Positions 1 through 7,751 of a stretch of DNA of 64,000 bases are shown here, piece by piece; positions within the stretch are counted from its first letter, which is position 1, and each line of letters starts with the position of its first letter. Where the stretch lies: contig NZ_JAKFFT010000004.1 in the NCBI RefSeq assembly GCF_021502655.1, positions 434,001-498,000 of the forward strand, written 5' to 3'. Origin of the DNA: Dyadobacter sp. CY347. GTDB lineage: Bacteria > Bacteroidota > Bacteroidia > Cytophagales > Spirosomataceae. The notes under the pieces are model-generated. The model did no database searches. It was not told the DNA's origin and saw only the letters and a list, made by a program, of their open reading frames with translations. The translations under genes were made by a program, and so were the position numbers.

Positions 1-7
1 TTAATAT

Positions 8-526
8 TTAAAATAATGTCCTGATTTCCTCTTTCAGGACTTTTAATGCATGCGACGAAGGTTGTACTTCTTTCTCGATCACGTGCGAAAATATCTTCTT
101 GGCAAGGTCCGCCGGCGGAGCTTCGCCTGATACTTCGGTAGAAGCCTGGTTGATGACCGCAACCGTTTCGTTCATCGCATTTGTAACCTGCTCCCATGCA
201 TTGCTGCTGATGTACATTTGCTGTGCAACATTATGGTTGTATTCTTCGCGGATCTCATGTAATAGGATTTGTTGTAATTCCAATGCGCTCATAGCGGAGG
301 AAACCAGTCTTAACAACAAATTATTGGGGGCAATCCGTTCTAGAAAAAGGCACATGCGTTCGTAAGCCTGCAATCTCAGGGGAAGTGTGATGTCGGTATG
401 CTTGCCGCGAATCTCCCATCTTTGCTTATCGGACAACTTGGTTGCTACGGTCGTAATGGTTAAGTATATGCCGAAGATTATGGCTAGGCCAAGTACGAAA
501 ATAACAAGCAGTGAATAATATTCCAT
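8..526 (-). CDS. Hypothetical protein with one N-terminal membrane segment
   Basis: The protein has about 172 residues. A single hydrophobic segment (about residues 5-26 from the chosen start) is followed by a soluble, mostly helical, charged domain, so it is probably anchored in the inner membrane with its bulk in the cytoplasm. I recognise no catalytic motif; it resembles uncharacterised single-pass proteins seen in Bacteroidota. An in-frame ATG at 553 would add nine residues, but a promoter-like sequence at 561-591 would then leave almost no leader. The ATG at 526 gives a leader of about 30 nt and a cleaner start (MEYYS). It is divergently arranged with the IscA-like gene at 672. Confidence 0.7.
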   Translation of the reverse strand: MEYYSLLVIFVLGLAIIFGIYLTITTVATKLSDKQRWEIRGKHTDITLPLRLQAYERMCLFLERIAPNNLLLRLVSSAMSALELQQILLHEIREEYNHNVAQQMYISSNAWEQVTNAMNETVAVINQASTEVSGEAPPADLAKKIFSHVIEKEVQPSSHALKVLKEEIRTLF

Positions 527-560
527 CGTTTTTAGAATGCTGATTTTGATCAATAAACCG

Positions 561-591
561 CAAAATTAAAGGAATAACTGCATTAAGCAGA
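561..591 (-). promoter_or_regulatory. Bacteroidota-type promoter for the 8-526 gene
   Basis: Read on the minus strand, TCTG is followed by 19 nt and then TAATTTTG. This fits the Bacteroidota consensus TTTG-N19-TAnnTTTG with one mismatch in the -33 element and a perfect -7 element. The expected transcription start near 555 favours translation from 526. Confidence 0.5.
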
Positions 592-671
592 GAATTATTT
601 GAAATAGCGAATGCATTGGCAATCTTTCGTGTTCAAGGAGATACTTAACACAACATTGCATCAGATTTCAA

Positions 672-968
672 ATGGAAAGCCCTGTTCAGCTCACAGAAAA
701 GGCCAAATCAGAAATAAGAACAACATTAGCCGCCAATAAAATTCCAGATACTTATGGGTTAAGGGTGGGACTCAAAGGCGGCGCCTGCAGCGGTTCATTT
801 ATGCTGGGTTTCGACACCGCAACCGAGCATGACCAGACTTATGTGGTGGATGATATTAAGATCTTTGTAGACAGGCGACACCTCATGTACGTAATCGGTT
901 TGTCTGTCGATTTCGAGGAAGGAGCGAACGGCACTGGTTATACGGTTTCCACTGAGGAAAAAGTGTAA
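672..968 (+). CDS. HesB/IscA-like iron-sulfur scaffold family protein lacking the C-terminal CxC
   Basis: The protein has 98 residues, the size of A-type Fe-S carriers. The fold signature is visible: LTEKAKSEI at the N-terminus, GGACSG with Cys39, and a DDIKIFVD stretch before the last strand. Classical IscA, SufA and ErpA proteins bind iron or a cluster with three cysteines, one in the middle and a C-terminal CGCG. Here the C-terminal site reads GANGTGY and Cys39 is the only cysteine. It is therefore family-related but probably not a normal cluster carrier. No suf or isc genes are nearby. The gene stands alone between a divergent membrane protein gene and a convergent HNH gene. Confidence 0.8.
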   Translation: MESPVQLTEKAKSEIRTTLAANKIPDTYGLRVGLKGGACSGSFMLGFDTATEHDQTYVVDDIKIFVDRRHLMYVIGLSVDFEEGANGTGYTVSTEEKV

Positions 969-981
969 TTAAGTATTTGCT

Positions 982-1554
982 TTAATCTTCAATGGTTACA
1001 TGTTTCCAGTTTTCTCCCGAACGGATCCTGTTAAGCTGCGTATGCGTGATCCCAAACTGCTTTGCAATCATTTTTAGGCGGTTATTATCGTTCTTTAACA
1101 GCTTCTTAATGATCCTTACTTTGCTTTCCGTTAGCTTATAATTCTTTGTCCTTCTTGGAATTACGCGATTGATAAACGCCGGGTTTTCACGGTTATGCTC
1201 GATCATTTCGGCCTTGGTAACCCATTTCAAATTCTCGAAATGATTGTTTTGTTTCTCAAAATCCGAGTGGATCACGAAAATGTGTTCATCGCTTGGTTTA
1301 TCAACAAAATGCTCTGCTACAAGCTTGTGCACGTATCTGTTAATGGTTTTACCACCTGATACCCTTATGTTGAGCGACCTGTAACCTTGTATCACAGAGC
1401 CTTTTATAACCGCACCTTCTTTTGGATTATTTTGAAAGCTCTTTAACCTGCCATAATTTGATACTTCGTAATGAGGAGCGTTCTCGATTTCGTCGAATAT
1501 AATTTTTGCCCACTTTTCGTTCCAGAAACTCCGACTTACATTTGACTCATTCAT
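982..1554 (-). CDS. NUMOD4/HNH endonuclease-like protein with a C-terminal helix-turn-helix
   Basis: The protein has 190 residues. The N-terminal region has W-x-I followed by YEVSNYGRLKSF, the NUMOD4 signature of intron- and phage-type HNH enzymes. The middle (about residues 78-115) is an HNH_3-type segment with VHKLVAEHF, a central IHSD and NNHFENLKWVT. The C-terminal part (about 140-185) looks like a NUMOD1/HTH DNA-binding tail, with IAKQFGITHTQLNRIRSGENW. Such proteins cut or bind specific DNA. There is no intron, intein or phage gene around it, so it is freestanding. The metal site looks plausible, but activity cannot be judged from sequence alone. Confidence 0.8.
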   Translation of the reverse strand: MNESNVSRSFWNEKWAKIIFDEIENAPHYEVSNYGRLKSFQNNPKEGAVIKGSVIQGYRSLNIRVSGGKTINRYVHKLVAEHFVDKPSDEHIFVIHSDFEKQNNHFENLKWVTKAEMIEHNRENPAFINRVIPRRTKNYKLTESKVRIIKKLLKNDNNRLKMIAKQFGITHTQLNRIRSGENWKHVTIED

Positions 1555-1615
1555 TTTGATACAAGATATATAATTAGTTTTTAAAGCTTTTTTAAGTCCC
1601 TACCTCACCGGGCTT

Positions 1616-1646
1616 GTTGTCTTGGAAACGATTTTGCATACTTTCG
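1616..1646 (+). promoter_or_regulatory. Possible promoter for the CoA-binding protein gene
   Basis: GTTG at 1616-1619 is separated by 19 nt from TACTTTCG at 1639-1646. Each element has one mismatch to the TTTG / TAnnTTTG consensus. It lies about 50 nt upstream of the ATG at 1699. Confidence 0.35.
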
Positions 1647-1698
1647 CTGTTAATGTAATCGGAATACGGTTCCTTTTTCATTAACTAAATCAAAAAGC

Positions 1699-2058
1699 AT
1701 GAAGCGCACGCTTATCCTAGGAGCAACCTCAAATCCTTCCAGATACGCTTATCTGGCCGCACAAAAACTCAGGAATTACGGACATCCGATTTTGCTCCTT
1801 GGCCGGAGAAAGGGAACTGCATTAGGTGAAGAAATTCATTTGGACAAAAAAGACTGGAAAGATGTAGATACAGTGACGTTATACATTAATCCAACTCATC
1901 AGCCCGAATATTATGATTATATCCTTTCTTTAAACCCTAAACGCGTCATCTTTAATCCCGGTACAGAGAATCCTGAATTTAAAAGCATCCTTGAAGATAA
2001 AAATATCATACCAATAGAGGGATGCACGCTTGTAATGCTTTCAGTTGGCCAATATTAG
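1699..2058 (+). CDS. CoA-binding domain protein (YccU-like)
   Basis: The protein has 119 residues, all one Rossmann-type CoA-binding domain. It begins with LILGATSNPSRYAYLAA, a nucleotide-binding loop, and contains VTLYINPTHQPEYY and VIFNPGTEN, typical of the stand-alone CoA_binding_2 family. The family resembles the N-terminal domain of succinyl-CoA synthetase alpha; the cellular role of the stand-alone proteins is not established. The gene ends 5 bp before the end of the convergent fabH gene. Confidence 0.85.
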   Translation: MKRTLILGATSNPSRYAYLAAQKLRNYGHPILLLGRRKGTALGEEIHLDKKDWKDVDTVTLYINPTHQPEYYDYILSLNPKRVIFNPGTENPEFKSILEDKNIIPIEGCTLVMLSVGQY

Positions 2059-2063
2059 GCTAT

Positions 2064-3065
2064 TTACCACCTGATCAGCGCAGAAGCCCACGTAAACCCG
2101 CTTCCAAAGGCAGCCAGACAAATCAGATTCCCATCTTTCAACCGGCCATGTTCCCAGGCTTCTGCCATGGCAATGGGGATCGAGGCTGCGGTGGTGTTAC
2201 CGAAACGTTGAATATTATTAACTACTTGTGCCTCAGACAGCCCTAATTGCTGCCGGACATAGTCGCTGATACGGATATTGGCCTGATGCGGGACCAGTAA
2301 GTCGAGGTCGCTTTGCTGATATCCATTCGCTTCAAGCGCCTCATTGATCACTTCTCCAAAACGAACGATTGCATGTTTGAAAACAGCATTTCCGTTCATA
2401 TGAACATTAAAACCTCCTTCGTCGAGCATTTCTTTTGTGGCAGCCCGGCCGGGGCGGCTGCTGCCTGGTTCTTTTACATATAAATCTTCCGCAAAACGCC
2501 CGTCTGCGTGAAGGTGTGTAGATAATATACAATGTTGGGGATCTTCAGTGGCGGTCAGAACCGCTGCCCCAGCGCCGTCTCCGAAGATTACAGCCGTGTT
2601 CCGGCCGGCCGTGGTCTTATCAATCCATGACGACTGGATCTCGCTGCCAACTACCAGCGCCGTTTTGTACATGCCGGATCTGATAAACTGGTCCGCAATG
2701 GACAATGCATACACAAACCCGGAGCATTGCTGCCGGATATCGATCACGGGTTTCCCATCCATGCCGAGCTCACGCTGCATTAAAAATGCGGAGCCGGGGA
2801 AGAAATAGTCGGGTGTAATGGTGGCATAAACGATCACATCTATATCGTTAGGCTGCAAACCGGCGCGCTCAAGTGCTTGCCGGGAGGCTGCTGCTGCCAT
2901 GCTGTAATTGGTGTCTTTTCCGTGCTCAAAATAGCGGCGTTCGCGGATCCCGGTCCGTTCCTGGATCCATTCATCCGAAGTCTCCATCCATTGGGTCAGG
3001 TCATTATTGGTGATAATGTTATCAGGAACATAATAGCCAAGACCGGTTATTTTAGAGAAAGCCAT
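2064..3065 (-). CDS. fabH: 3-oxoacyl-[acyl-carrier-protein] synthase III
   Basis: FabH condenses acetyl-CoA (or a branched acyl-CoA) with malonyl-ACP to start type II fatty acid synthesis in the cytoplasm. The 333-residue length is normal. The catalytic triad is visible: Cys114 in RQQCSGF, His260 in LVPHQAN and Asn290 in RFGNTTAAS. The glycine-rich FGSGFTWAS segment lies at the C-terminus. It is the last gene of a minus-strand set with an MBL hydrolase gene and pssA, 55 bp after pssA, which links acyl-chain initiation with phospholipid head-group synthesis. Bacteroidota often carry several fabH paralogues, so a specialised chain starter cannot be excluded. Confidence 0.93.
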   Translation of the reverse strand: MAFSKITGLGYYVPDNIITNNDLTQWMETSDEWIQERTGIRERRYFEHGKDTNYSMAAAASRQALERAGLQPNDIDVIVYATITPDYFFPGSAFLMQRELGMDGKPVIDIRQQCSGFVYALSIADQFIRSGMYKTALVVGSEIQSSWIDKTTAGRNTAVIFGDGAGAAVLTATEDPQHCILSTHLHADGRFAEDLYVKEPGSSRPGRAATKEMLDEGGFNVHMNGNAVFKHAIVRFGEVINEALEANGYQQSDLDLLVPHQANIRISDYVRQQLGLSEAQVVNNIQRFGNTTAASIPIAMAEAWEHGRLKDGNLICLAAFGSGFTWASALIRW

Positions 3066-3120
3066 ACTTTTTTTGCAAAGATTTTACTTGAAAACACCCG
3101 GGACAAAGTTGCAACAAAAA

Positions 3121-3840
3121 CTAAATGTTACCAATCGATCGATCCTTTTTCGTGACATTATCCACGACCGAAAGCAGGATGTAAAGAATGATAATGGCCG
3201 GCACAGCCAGGATCTTGAGTGTTAAAATCAGAACCACTGTGAATCCAATGAGCAAAAACCGGAATTCGTTTCCCTTCCAGCCGAAATGCTTGAATTTTAA
3301 GGCAATCAATGGCATTTCCATGACGAGCAGGAACGACATGACAACTGATAGTACGAGCAGATTGGTGGTGTCGACAATAATGTCTTTCCAAAAAGGGGCT
3401 TCGGTTAACAGGATAATAGGCAAGGAAGCGATCAGCATGGCATTGGCTGGTGTCGGCAGGCCGATGAAGGAATCGCTTTGACGCGGATCGTGATTGAACT
3501 TCGCCAACCTTATTGCCGAGAAAATGGCGATGATAAAAGCAGGATAGGCTTTCCATATTCCGAACAGATCCGGAATGCTCTGCATCAGGAGCTGATAAAC
3601 GATAATCGCCGGCAGCAATCCGAACGTAACCATATCGGCCAGGGAATCGAGATCTTTTCCAATGGCAGAGCTCACTTTCAGCAATCGGGCCACAAAGCCG
3701 TCAAAGAAGTCGAAAACAAGCGCTACACCTATTAAAATACACGAGATAACCAGATTATTATGAAACGCTTCTACAACCCCGATGCATCCGCATAGCAGGT
3801 TGGCACAGGTTAGGGCGTTGGGAATGTTGCGGCGGATCAT
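3121..3840 (-). CDS. pssA: CDP-diacylglycerol--serine O-phosphatidyltransferase
   Basis: This integral membrane enzyme exchanges CMP of CDP-diacylglycerol for serine to make phosphatidylserine, the precursor of phosphatidylethanolamine. The 239-residue protein carries the full CDP-alcohol phosphotransferase signature: Asp44, Asp47, Gly48, Ala51, Arg52, Gly61, Asp65 and Asp69. Several hydrophobic segments follow to the C-terminus. The N-terminal start MIRRNIPNALTCANLLCGC is typical of PssA rather than PgsA. It starts 3 bp after the MBL hydrolase gene ends and is followed by fabH, so the three are probably cotranscribed. A psd gene is not in the window. Confidence 0.92.
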   Translation of the reverse strand: MIRRNIPNALTCANLLCGCIGVVEAFHNNLVISCILIGVALVFDFFDGFVARLLKVSSAIGKDLDSLADMVTFGLLPAIIVYQLLMQSIPDLFGIWKAYPAFIIAIFSAIRLAKFNHDPRQSDSFIGLPTPANAMLIASLPIILLTEAPFWKDIIVDTTNLLVLSVVMSFLLVMEMPLIALKFKHFGWKGNEFRFLLIGFTVVLILTLKILAVPAIIILYILLSVVDNVTKKDRSIGNI

Positions 3841-3843
3841 GGG

Positions 3844-4482
3844 TTATCTGAAAAAAGGGTTGTTTTTCTTTTCGAAACCAATGGTCGTTGGTTGCATATG
3901 GCCTGCGTAGACTTTGTAGTCGTCCGGCAATGTAAACATTTTGGTACGAATGCTTTCGATTAACGTTTCGTGGTTTCCACCCGGCAGATCCGAGCGGCCA
4001 ATGCTCATATGAAACAGCACATCGCCGCCCACGACAAAATGATCGGCATGGCTTACAAATGCAACGTGTCCGGGAGCATGGCCGGGGACAAAAATGACTT
4101 CCAGCTCAGAATTACCAAATTTTACGATTTCCCCATCGGTCAGGTAACGGTCAATTTCAGGCTCATCGAACTGATTAAAGCCATAATTCGAAGCATAACT
4201 TTTAACAGCTCTCAGATAGGGTTCATCGATCTGGTGCAATGCAAACGGAATGTTGTATTTCCTTTTTACAGCGGCTACGCCCAGAACGTGATCAATGTGT
4301 GCATGCGTGTTGATGATCTCGACGGGCTTCAAGCCATTTTTTTCAATAAAATCATACAACTCCTGATATTCATCTTTCTCAACACAGCCCGGATCAATGA
4401 TGACAGCCTCGCCCGTTTCGTCGTAAAGAACATAACTATTTTCCTGGAACGGGTTGAATGTAAAAGTCTGGACTGCGGTCAT
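3844..4482 (-). CDS. MBL-fold metallo-hydrolase (glyoxalase II/YcbL-like)
   Basis: The 212-residue cytoplasmic protein has the metallo-beta-lactamase fold. Metal ligands are visible in order: THAHIDH (HxHxDH), GHAPGHVAF, VGGDVLF and the C-terminal AGHMQPTT. The length and motifs match the short glyoxalase II-like group that hydrolyses thioesters such as S-lactoylglutathione, without the long C-terminal substrate domain of classical GloB. The true substrate is unknown. It lies directly upstream of pssA with a 3 bp gap and 76 bp after the lipoprotein gene. Confidence 0.88.
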   Translation of the reverse strand: MTAVQTFTFNPFQENSYVLYDETGEAVIIDPGCVEKDEYQELYDFIEKNGLKPVEIINTHAHIDHVLGVAAVKRKYNIPFALHQIDEPYLRAVKSYASNYGFNQFDEPEIDRYLTDGEIVKFGNSELEVIFVPGHAPGHVAFVSHADHFVVGGDVLFHMSIGRSDLPGGNHETLIESIRTKMFTLPDDYKVYAGHMQPTTIGFEKKNNPFFR

Positions 4483-4558
4483 TTTTATAAATGTAAGAGC
4501 TGTAATGTTTTGGACGAAGTTACAAAAGACTTCATTTAAAATGTCTATGCCCGGCTTT

Positions 4559-5260
4559 TTACTGTGCAGTGATCAATGCTTTGATCCGGTCGTAATACAC
4601 GGTGTTAATGCCTTCATAACCAGAATCCACCCCGACAAAAAGCCAGATTTCCCCGTTCGCATTGGCTTTCACGGCAAATGGTTTTGCATTAGACTTCTGA
4701 ACGAGCCTGAATGTGCTCTGCGGCGTGCCATTGGTCGCATCTCCGATAATTACAGCATCAACACCTTCTTCTGACTGAACTCCCTTATCGAGATTGAATT
4801 CGTAAACTGAATCCACAAGCGTCCTGCCTGGCTGAAAGCCTGATGCACCCGCTTTCAGAAACATTGCACCGCCGGGGGCGCCTCCTGAGCCGATGCCGCC
4901 TTCGGGATAATTCGTCCCTATGGTCACTTCAAACGAAATGTTATAAACCTGGTTTGCATTGAAGCCGGTAAGCTTCTTTTTCAGATACATAAACATATCA
5001 TCGCTGCCATTGGAAGCCTCTACGAGATAAGCATATTTGCTGGTATCCAGGCCGGTTGGAAGCCGGGACCGCAACGCAAGCATGCGCAATGTCAGTGAAT
5101 CAGTGGTTGTAGCATATTCGGCAAACTCAGCGGCCCAGCCGTCCGTGCCGGTTTCGAATGCAGAGTCAGAAATAAAAACGGGATTAAGTGAGTCATCATC
5201 ATTGCAGGCTAACATGAATGCAGCCAGTGACAAGACTGAAAATAAAATCCATTTTTTCAT
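4559..5260 (-). CDS. Hypothetical lipoprotein
   Basis: The 233-residue protein begins with a lipoprotein signal peptide, MKKWILFSVLSLAAFMLAC, with the lipobox Cys at residue 19 followed by acidic residues (NDDD), a surface-export-like pattern in Bacteroidota. The rest looks like a beta-rich domain with a GGIGSGGAPGGAMF glycine loop, reminiscent of carbohydrate-binding or jelly-roll folds, but I do not recognise the family. It lies between the RsmI-like gene and the MBL gene on the same strand. Confidence 0.75.
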   Translation of the reverse strand: MKKWILFSVLSLAAFMLACNDDDSLNPVFISDSAFETGTDGWAAEFAEYATTTDSLTLRMLALRSRLPTGLDTSKYAYLVEASNGSDDMFMYLKKKLTGFNANQVYNISFEVTIGTNYPEGGIGSGGAPGGAMFLKAGASGFQPGRTLVDSVYEFNLDKGVQSEEGVDAVIIGDATNGTPQSTFRLVQKSNAKPFAVKANANGEIWLFVGVDSGYEGINTVYYDRIKALITAQ

Positions 5261-5355
5261 GGCGAAGTAAAGTTTGTGGTTGAGTTATTGACTTTAATTA
5301 CCATTAAGATCAGTCCTCAGGGCATATGGTTGGAAAGATTGTATAACTTTTATGT

Positions 5356-6060
5356 TTAACCAATCAAAAAGATCGTCGGCTTCTTATGCAGATCCGGCTT
5401 GGCCGACTTCCAGTTTTTGACAGACATCGTCTTAATAAACTCATCCTCACCCGTCACATTAGCAGCAATACAAAGCATTGTATCGGTTGCGCATGATTCG
5501 AGGATCGCCTCTAAAAATGTGTTGTTACGAAATGGTGTTTCCATGAAAATCTGCGTCTGTCCGGATTGTCTGGCGTCGCGTTCCAGCTGCTGCAAAGCTT
5601 TTTTTCTTTCGGGTTTATCAATGGGCAAATAGCCGTGAAACGCAAAAGACTGGCCACTCAGCCCGGAAGCCATCAGCGCCAGTAAAATAGAGGAAGGGCC
5701 TACCAACGGCACCACCTGAATGCCCAGTATATGGGCCAGGCCCACCGCCACAGCGCCGGGGTCAGCGACGCCTGGGCAACCCGCTTCCGACAGCACGCCT
5801 GCATCCTGGGCAAGCGCCCGCAAATGCTCCCGCGTAACGTGCTCGGGCGTATCCTTGTGCAGCTCGATAAATGTGAGTTCGTCAATTACCTTACCCAGCC
5901 TGAGGCTGCTGATAAAGCGCCTGGCGGTCCGGACATTCTCTACAAAGAATACATTCAGATTTTGGATCGTACTAAGAATCTGGGGACTTAGCACTTTCTG
6001 CTGAGTATCATCTGCAAGGACGGTAGGAATAAGATAAAGCTTTAAATGGGCCTGATTCAT
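5356..6060 (-). CDS. SAM-dependent tetrapyrrole-methylase family protein (RsmI-like)
   Basis: The 234-residue protein has the class III (tetrapyrrole methylase) methyltransferase fold. LYLIPTVL opens the first strand; LSEAGCPGVADPG (about residues 91-103) is the SAM-binding loop equivalent to that of RsmI; VPLVGPSSILLALMASG follows; and a FHGYLP motif precedes a METPFRN segment. RsmI methylates C1402 of 16S rRNA on the ribose. This protein is shorter than RsmI (about 280 residues) and diverges in the loop (CPGV instead of TPLI), so it is a paralogue and its substrate is uncertain. It diverges from the lipoprotein gene at 6141. Confidence 0.82.
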   Translation of the reverse strand: MNQAHLKLYLIPTVLADDTQQKVLSPQILSTIQNLNVFFVENVRTARRFISSLRLGKVIDELTFIELHKDTPEHVTREHLRALAQDAGVLSEAGCPGVADPGAVAVGLAHILGIQVVPLVGPSSILLALMASGLSGQSFAFHGYLPIDKPERKKALQQLERDARQSGQTQIFMETPFRNNTFLEAILESCATDTMLCIAANVTGEDEFIKTMSVKNWKSAKPDLHKKPTIFLIG

Positions 6061-6140
6061 AAGTTAATCTGAAATTTAAATTCTCTTCCAACCTTATTCA
6101 CCTGATTTGCATCATATATGAAAGAACAAAGTTAAAAACA

Positions 6141-6572
6141 ATGAAACGGTTACTATACATACCCTTCTGTATTGCCCTGTTGTTGTCATGTAAAAAAGAC
6201 ACAATGGAGGCCATGGACTCTCCGGACCTGGTATCGGTTCAGGGCAAATGGATTCTCACAGCGGTTGAGAAAAATGCGATTGATGGCACCAAAAATGTTT
6301 GGGAGGCCATCGTACCCGGCAAAGCGGATACATTGATCTTCCGTTCCGACGGTGTGATCCTGGACACCGATGGTAAACCACGTTGCTGCGCCCCCGGAAC
6401 GCTCATTATCAATGGCAATGTAATGCCGGTCAAGCCGCAGGTTGCACTTCCGCCGAATCCATTATGCGCAGTTGTCAATTGTATCAGTTGTCCCAGTTGG
6501 GAAATAGAACTGTCTGGCAGCGAAATGATCGTTACGCCCTGCAATAATCAGCGGCTTAAATATGTCAGGTAG
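6141..6572 (+). CDS. Lipocalin-like lipoprotein
   Basis: The 143-residue protein has a lipoprotein signal peptide ending at the lipobox LLLSC (Cys17). The body starts with QGKWILTAVEKN, the W-containing opening strand of Bacteroidota lipocalin-like domains (compare the common form GtWkLt). It has seven further cysteines, including CC in the middle and CxxC near the C-terminus, which is unusual and suggests disulfides. Its end overlaps the end of the convergent hydrolase gene by 8 bp. Function is unknown. Confidence 0.72.
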   Translation: MKRLLYIPFCIALLLSCKKDTMEAMDSPDLVSVQGKWILTAVEKNAIDGTKNVWEAIVPGKADTLIFRSDGVILDTDGKPRCCAPGTLIINGNVMPVKPQVALPPNPLCAVVNCISCPSWEIELSGSEMIVTPCNNQRLKYVR

Positions 6573-7341
6573 TCTCTTCCAGGAATTTTAGCAGCGCGGC
6601 AACAAAGGCTTTCGGTTGCTCAGCCTGCACCCAATGTCCGGCATCGGCAATGTTTTCAAGCCGGGCATTCGGAAAGATTTTCAGTATCCCTTCCCAGTCT
6701 TCATCAACGATGTATTTGGAGTTCTCACCCTTGATAAAAAGGGTGGGGGCTTCAATTTTTTGTTTGGAAACAATCTCCGATCCTACCTTGCCCATATCGG
6801 ATGTCAGAATGGGCAGATTGAACCGCCATCCGAAACCGCCTTCGTCTTTTCTGTATAAATTTTTAAGCAAAAACTGACGCACCGGTAAAATAGGCTCGTA
6901 TTCGCTGAGTATTTCGTCCGCCTGGTTCCTGCTTTCTATCTCGCTGACAGGAATTGCATTGAGCCCTTCCAATATCTTTTTGTGATGGATCGGGTAGGCT
7001 TTCGGGCCTATGTCTACGATCACGAGCTGTTTGAGGCTTTCCGGGTAAGTCACGGCATATTCCATCACCGTCTTGCCCCCCATCGAATGTCCGATCAGGA
7101 TAGGATCAGTAATTTGGTGTTCTTCTAAAAAACCTTTCAGATCGGCTGCTAATGTCGCGAAATCCAGAGGCCCCTCGTGCGGGGAACGTCCGTGGTGGCG
7201 CTGGTCCACGAGATAGACTTTGAAGCCGTGTTCGGAAATCGTCTTGCCAATTGTAAGCCAGTTGTCGAGGAAACCGAAAACGCCATGAAGAATAATCATG
7301 GGCCTTCCGCTCTCACCGATCTGTTTATAGTTGAGTTGCAT
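6565..7341 (-). CDS. Alpha/beta hydrolase (YbfF/BioH-like esterase)
   Basis: The 258-residue cytoplasmic hydrolase has an oxyanion-type HGVFG at residues 19-23, the nucleophile elbow GHSMGG with Ser86, and a catalytic His in DAGHWVQAEQP near the C-terminus. DQRHHGRS matches the YbfF group of acyl-CoA esterases and MhpC-like hydrolases. Substrate is unknown. The gene is monocistronic as far as can be seen and overlaps the lipocalin-like gene tail to tail by 8 bp. Confidence 0.88.
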   Translation of the reverse strand: MQLNYKQIGESGRPMIILHGVFGFLDNWLTIGKTISEHGFKVYLVDQRHHGRSPHEGPLDFATLAADLKGFLEEHQITDPILIGHSMGGKTVMEYAVTYPESLKQLVIVDIGPKAYPIHHKKILEGLNAIPVSEIESRNQADEILSEYEPILPVRQFLLKNLYRKDEGGFGWRFNLPILTSDMGKVGSEIVSKQKIEAPTLFIKGENSKYIVDEDWEGILKIFPNARLENIADAGHWVQAEQPKAFVAALLKFLEETT

Positions 7342-7751
7342 TATGCTGATGTCAATGTTTTTAATGGTCGAAATGCAAAAGTCGGCCTATTTATAAGAAG
7401 GACAAAACCAGGCCAGCTTTAATTCAACATTGATTTTCTAAGATCATTTTGCGGGTGTTGCAAAAATTTATTTTTTAGCCCAAAAAACTGGTTAGCAGGC
7501 CAATAATTGCTTTAAAAAGCAATGGAGCGCACTGGCCGATTTCTTAACAATTTGATAATGTTTTTAATATTGAATAATTGTTACAGAATTCTGCATTATT
7601 TCAATAAATCAAGCAGTTACGCGGATTAGTATTGTATTTTAGTAGGATTTGCGATTTTGTTATTCAAATAAAAAAGAATTTATTTTACGGTAAATATTAC
7701 TCATCGCCTTCGATGAAGCTACTAATATTAAAAACCAAATCAACTAATTTT
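7342..7751. other. 410 bp AT-rich intergenic region upstream of a TonB receptor
   Basis: No coding region is supported here. It holds the leader and promoter region of the TonB receptor gene at 7752 and, on the other strand, of the hydrolase gene. A reading frame continues upstream of 7752 to a TTG at 7632, but it lacks a signal peptide at that end. An 8-bp inverted repeat lies at 7506-7523. I found no convincing TTTG / TAnnTTTG pair. Confidence 0.6.
7506..7523. repeat. Short palindrome upstream of the TonB receptor gene
   Basis: ATTGCTTT and AAAGCAAT form an 8-bp inverted repeat around a 2-nt centre, about 230 bp upstream of the receptor start. It could be an operator for a dimeric regulator, but chance occurrence in AT-rich DNA is possible. 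Confidence 0.3.

Noticed and set aside
7632..7751. Upstream extension of the first TonB receptor
   Set aside because: The predicted extra residues precede a perfect signal peptide at 7752; an internal signal peptide would not work.
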